Origin: Cocleimonas flava
GTDB taxonomy: Bacteria > Pseudomonadota > Gammaproteobacteria > Thiotrichales > Thiotrichaceae
Length of the DNA: 64,000 nt
Direction of reading: 5' to 3'
NCBI RefSeq assembly: GCF_004339015.1
Contig: NZ_SMFQ01000002.1
Span: forward strand, 435,351 to 499,350
Under the pieces are notes generated by a model. It was given only the letters and a program-made list of their open reading frames with translations, did no database searches and was not told the origin of the DNA. Position numbers and translations under genes: made by a program. Of the stretch, positions 63,332 to 64,000 are shown piece after piece. Positions within the stretch are counted from its first letter, which is position 1, and each line of letters starts with the position of its first letter.

Positions 63332-64000
63332 TTACAAACCAAGCGCTTTTCTAATCACTTCATTCTTTACAAGTGGCAATTGGTTAAACATATTCATACC
63401 AAAGTTTCGAATCGACTTTACTGAATTTGCAGAGTGTCCAAAGAGCAAACGAAAACCTTCCATGGCTCGCATTGTTATGACGTTATCACCGCGTCTGGCG
63501 CGCTCGTAACGCCTTAATGCTTTTATTTTGCCAACATCGACAACACCATCGAGTTGTTTTGCTAACTCAACCACATCTTTGATACCGAGATTTACACCCT
63601 GCCCCGCTAATGGATGAATCGTGTGAGCCGCATCACCCACCAAGGCAATTCGCTCCATGACATAAGGCTTCGCTTGTGAACCCCGAAGTGGAAATGCTGC
63701 ACGTTTTCCAACCTTGGTGATATTCCCCAACTTATGATCAAACGCTTCTGCCAATGCTTTTTTAAAATCATTCTTGCTCAACGATAAAAAGTAATCTGCT
63801 CTATCGGACGGCAGTGTCCAGACTATCGAACAACTCCCATCGGATAATGGCAAAAAGGCTAATGGACCTGTCTTCTGAAAACGTTGCCATGCCGTATATT
63901 GGTGATGAAGTTCAGTATTCACCACAGTGACTAAACCGCTCTGCGCATAGTCATCAAACTCAATATCAATACCGGCAAGTTCACGGACACTAGAATTTGC
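63332..64000 (-). CDS. UbiH/UbiF/VisC-family FAD hydroxylase (N-terminus beyond window)
   Basis: The frame is open to the right edge, giving the last 222 residues. The GTG at 63925 is internal, since homologous sequence (SSVRELAGIDIEFDDYAQSGLVTVV) extends before it. The FAD-binding ALVGDAAHTIHPLAGQGVNLGIKDVVELA and the YERARRGDNVITMRAMEGF block mark the ubiquinone-biosynthesis hydroxylase family. Which ring position it hydroxylates cannot be told from this fragment. Confidence 0.92.
   Translation of the reverse strand, partial: ANSSVRELAGIDIEFDDYAQSGLVTVVNTELHHQYTAWQRFQKTGPLAFLPLSDGSCSIVWTLPSDRADYFLSLSKNDFKKALAEAFDHKLGNITKVGKRAAFPLRGSQAKPYVMERIALVGDAAHTIHPLAGQGVNLGIKDVVELAKQLDGVVDVGKIKALRRYERARRGDNVITMRAMEGFRLLFGHSANSVKSIRNFGMNMFNQLPLVKNEVIRKALGL

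Overview
The window reads as chromosome of a gammaproteobacterium. The supporting signs are the hisB-H-A-F and hisE-tatA-B-C gene order, Hsp33, PqiA/PqiB/PqiC, a UbiH-type hydroxylase, a PhoBR/Pst system and a late cobalamin pathway. Base composition looks moderately AT-rich by eye; it was not computed. I cannot name a genus. No rRNA, tRNA, CRISPR array, insertion sequence or prophage was recognised.

Layout. 1-5.6 kb: a diguanylate cyclase cut by the window edge, DinB, Hsp33, a second diguanylate cyclase and a PhcB-like methyltransferase. 5.8-9.8 kb: gatCAB and a SixA-type phosphatase. 10-21 kb: a late cobalamin block (cobO, cobU-T-C-S-cbiB-cobD, cobQ), two paralogous small membrane proteins that each sit beside cobalamin genes, and BtuB under a cobalamin riboswitch. 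21-28.7 kb: a ClC channel, a split pqiA with pqiB and pqiC, a DUF523 gene with no normal start codon, and an LCIB/theta-carbonic-anhydrase-like protein. 28.8-38.1 kb: an envelope module made of a FecR protein, a TPR/beta-barrel protein and a 1300-residue Ig/cadherin-like lipoprotein, divergent from a CHASE2-adenylate cyclase that probably starts with CTG. 39.6-45 kb: his genes then tatABC, with TatC carrying an unusual acidic tail of about 190 residues. 46.3-58.6 kb: a phosphate island with two PstS, two PhoB-type regulators, PhoR, PhoU, PstB, PstA, PstC and a Tat-exported PhoX, with Pho-box-like repeats at three promoters. 58.8-64 kb: GpmI, a CAP-domain protein, a DUF5362-like protein, an NhaP-type antiporter and a partial UbiH-family gene.

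The strongest unexplained signal is a dispersed motif. The 13-mer AAGTAGGGGGGTG occurs exactly 15 times on both strands, where chance predicts about 0.002. It sits in a longer consensus: an A-tract, then GCC, then the core, then often T-rich sequence. Most copies lie just outside genes. One pair forms a perfect 60-bp palindrome, two exact copies lie in frame inside dinB and cobD, and one sits inside a peripheral loop of the btuB riboswitch. This pattern (one strict core, an adjacent A-tract, both orientations, inverted pairs at gene ends, tolerated in coding frames) resembles DNA-uptake signal sequences of Pasteurellaceae and Neisseriaceae, but the core is different. I propose it as a candidate uptake or other genome-wide recognition sequence; this is inference.

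How the genes fit together. The cobalamin block covers corrinoid adenosylation, amidation, side-chain attachment, nucleotide-loop assembly and outer-membrane uptake. The Tat genes would export the PhoX phosphatase, which has a twin-arginine signal and a lipobox. PhoX would feed phosphate to the PstSCAB importer under PhoBR control.
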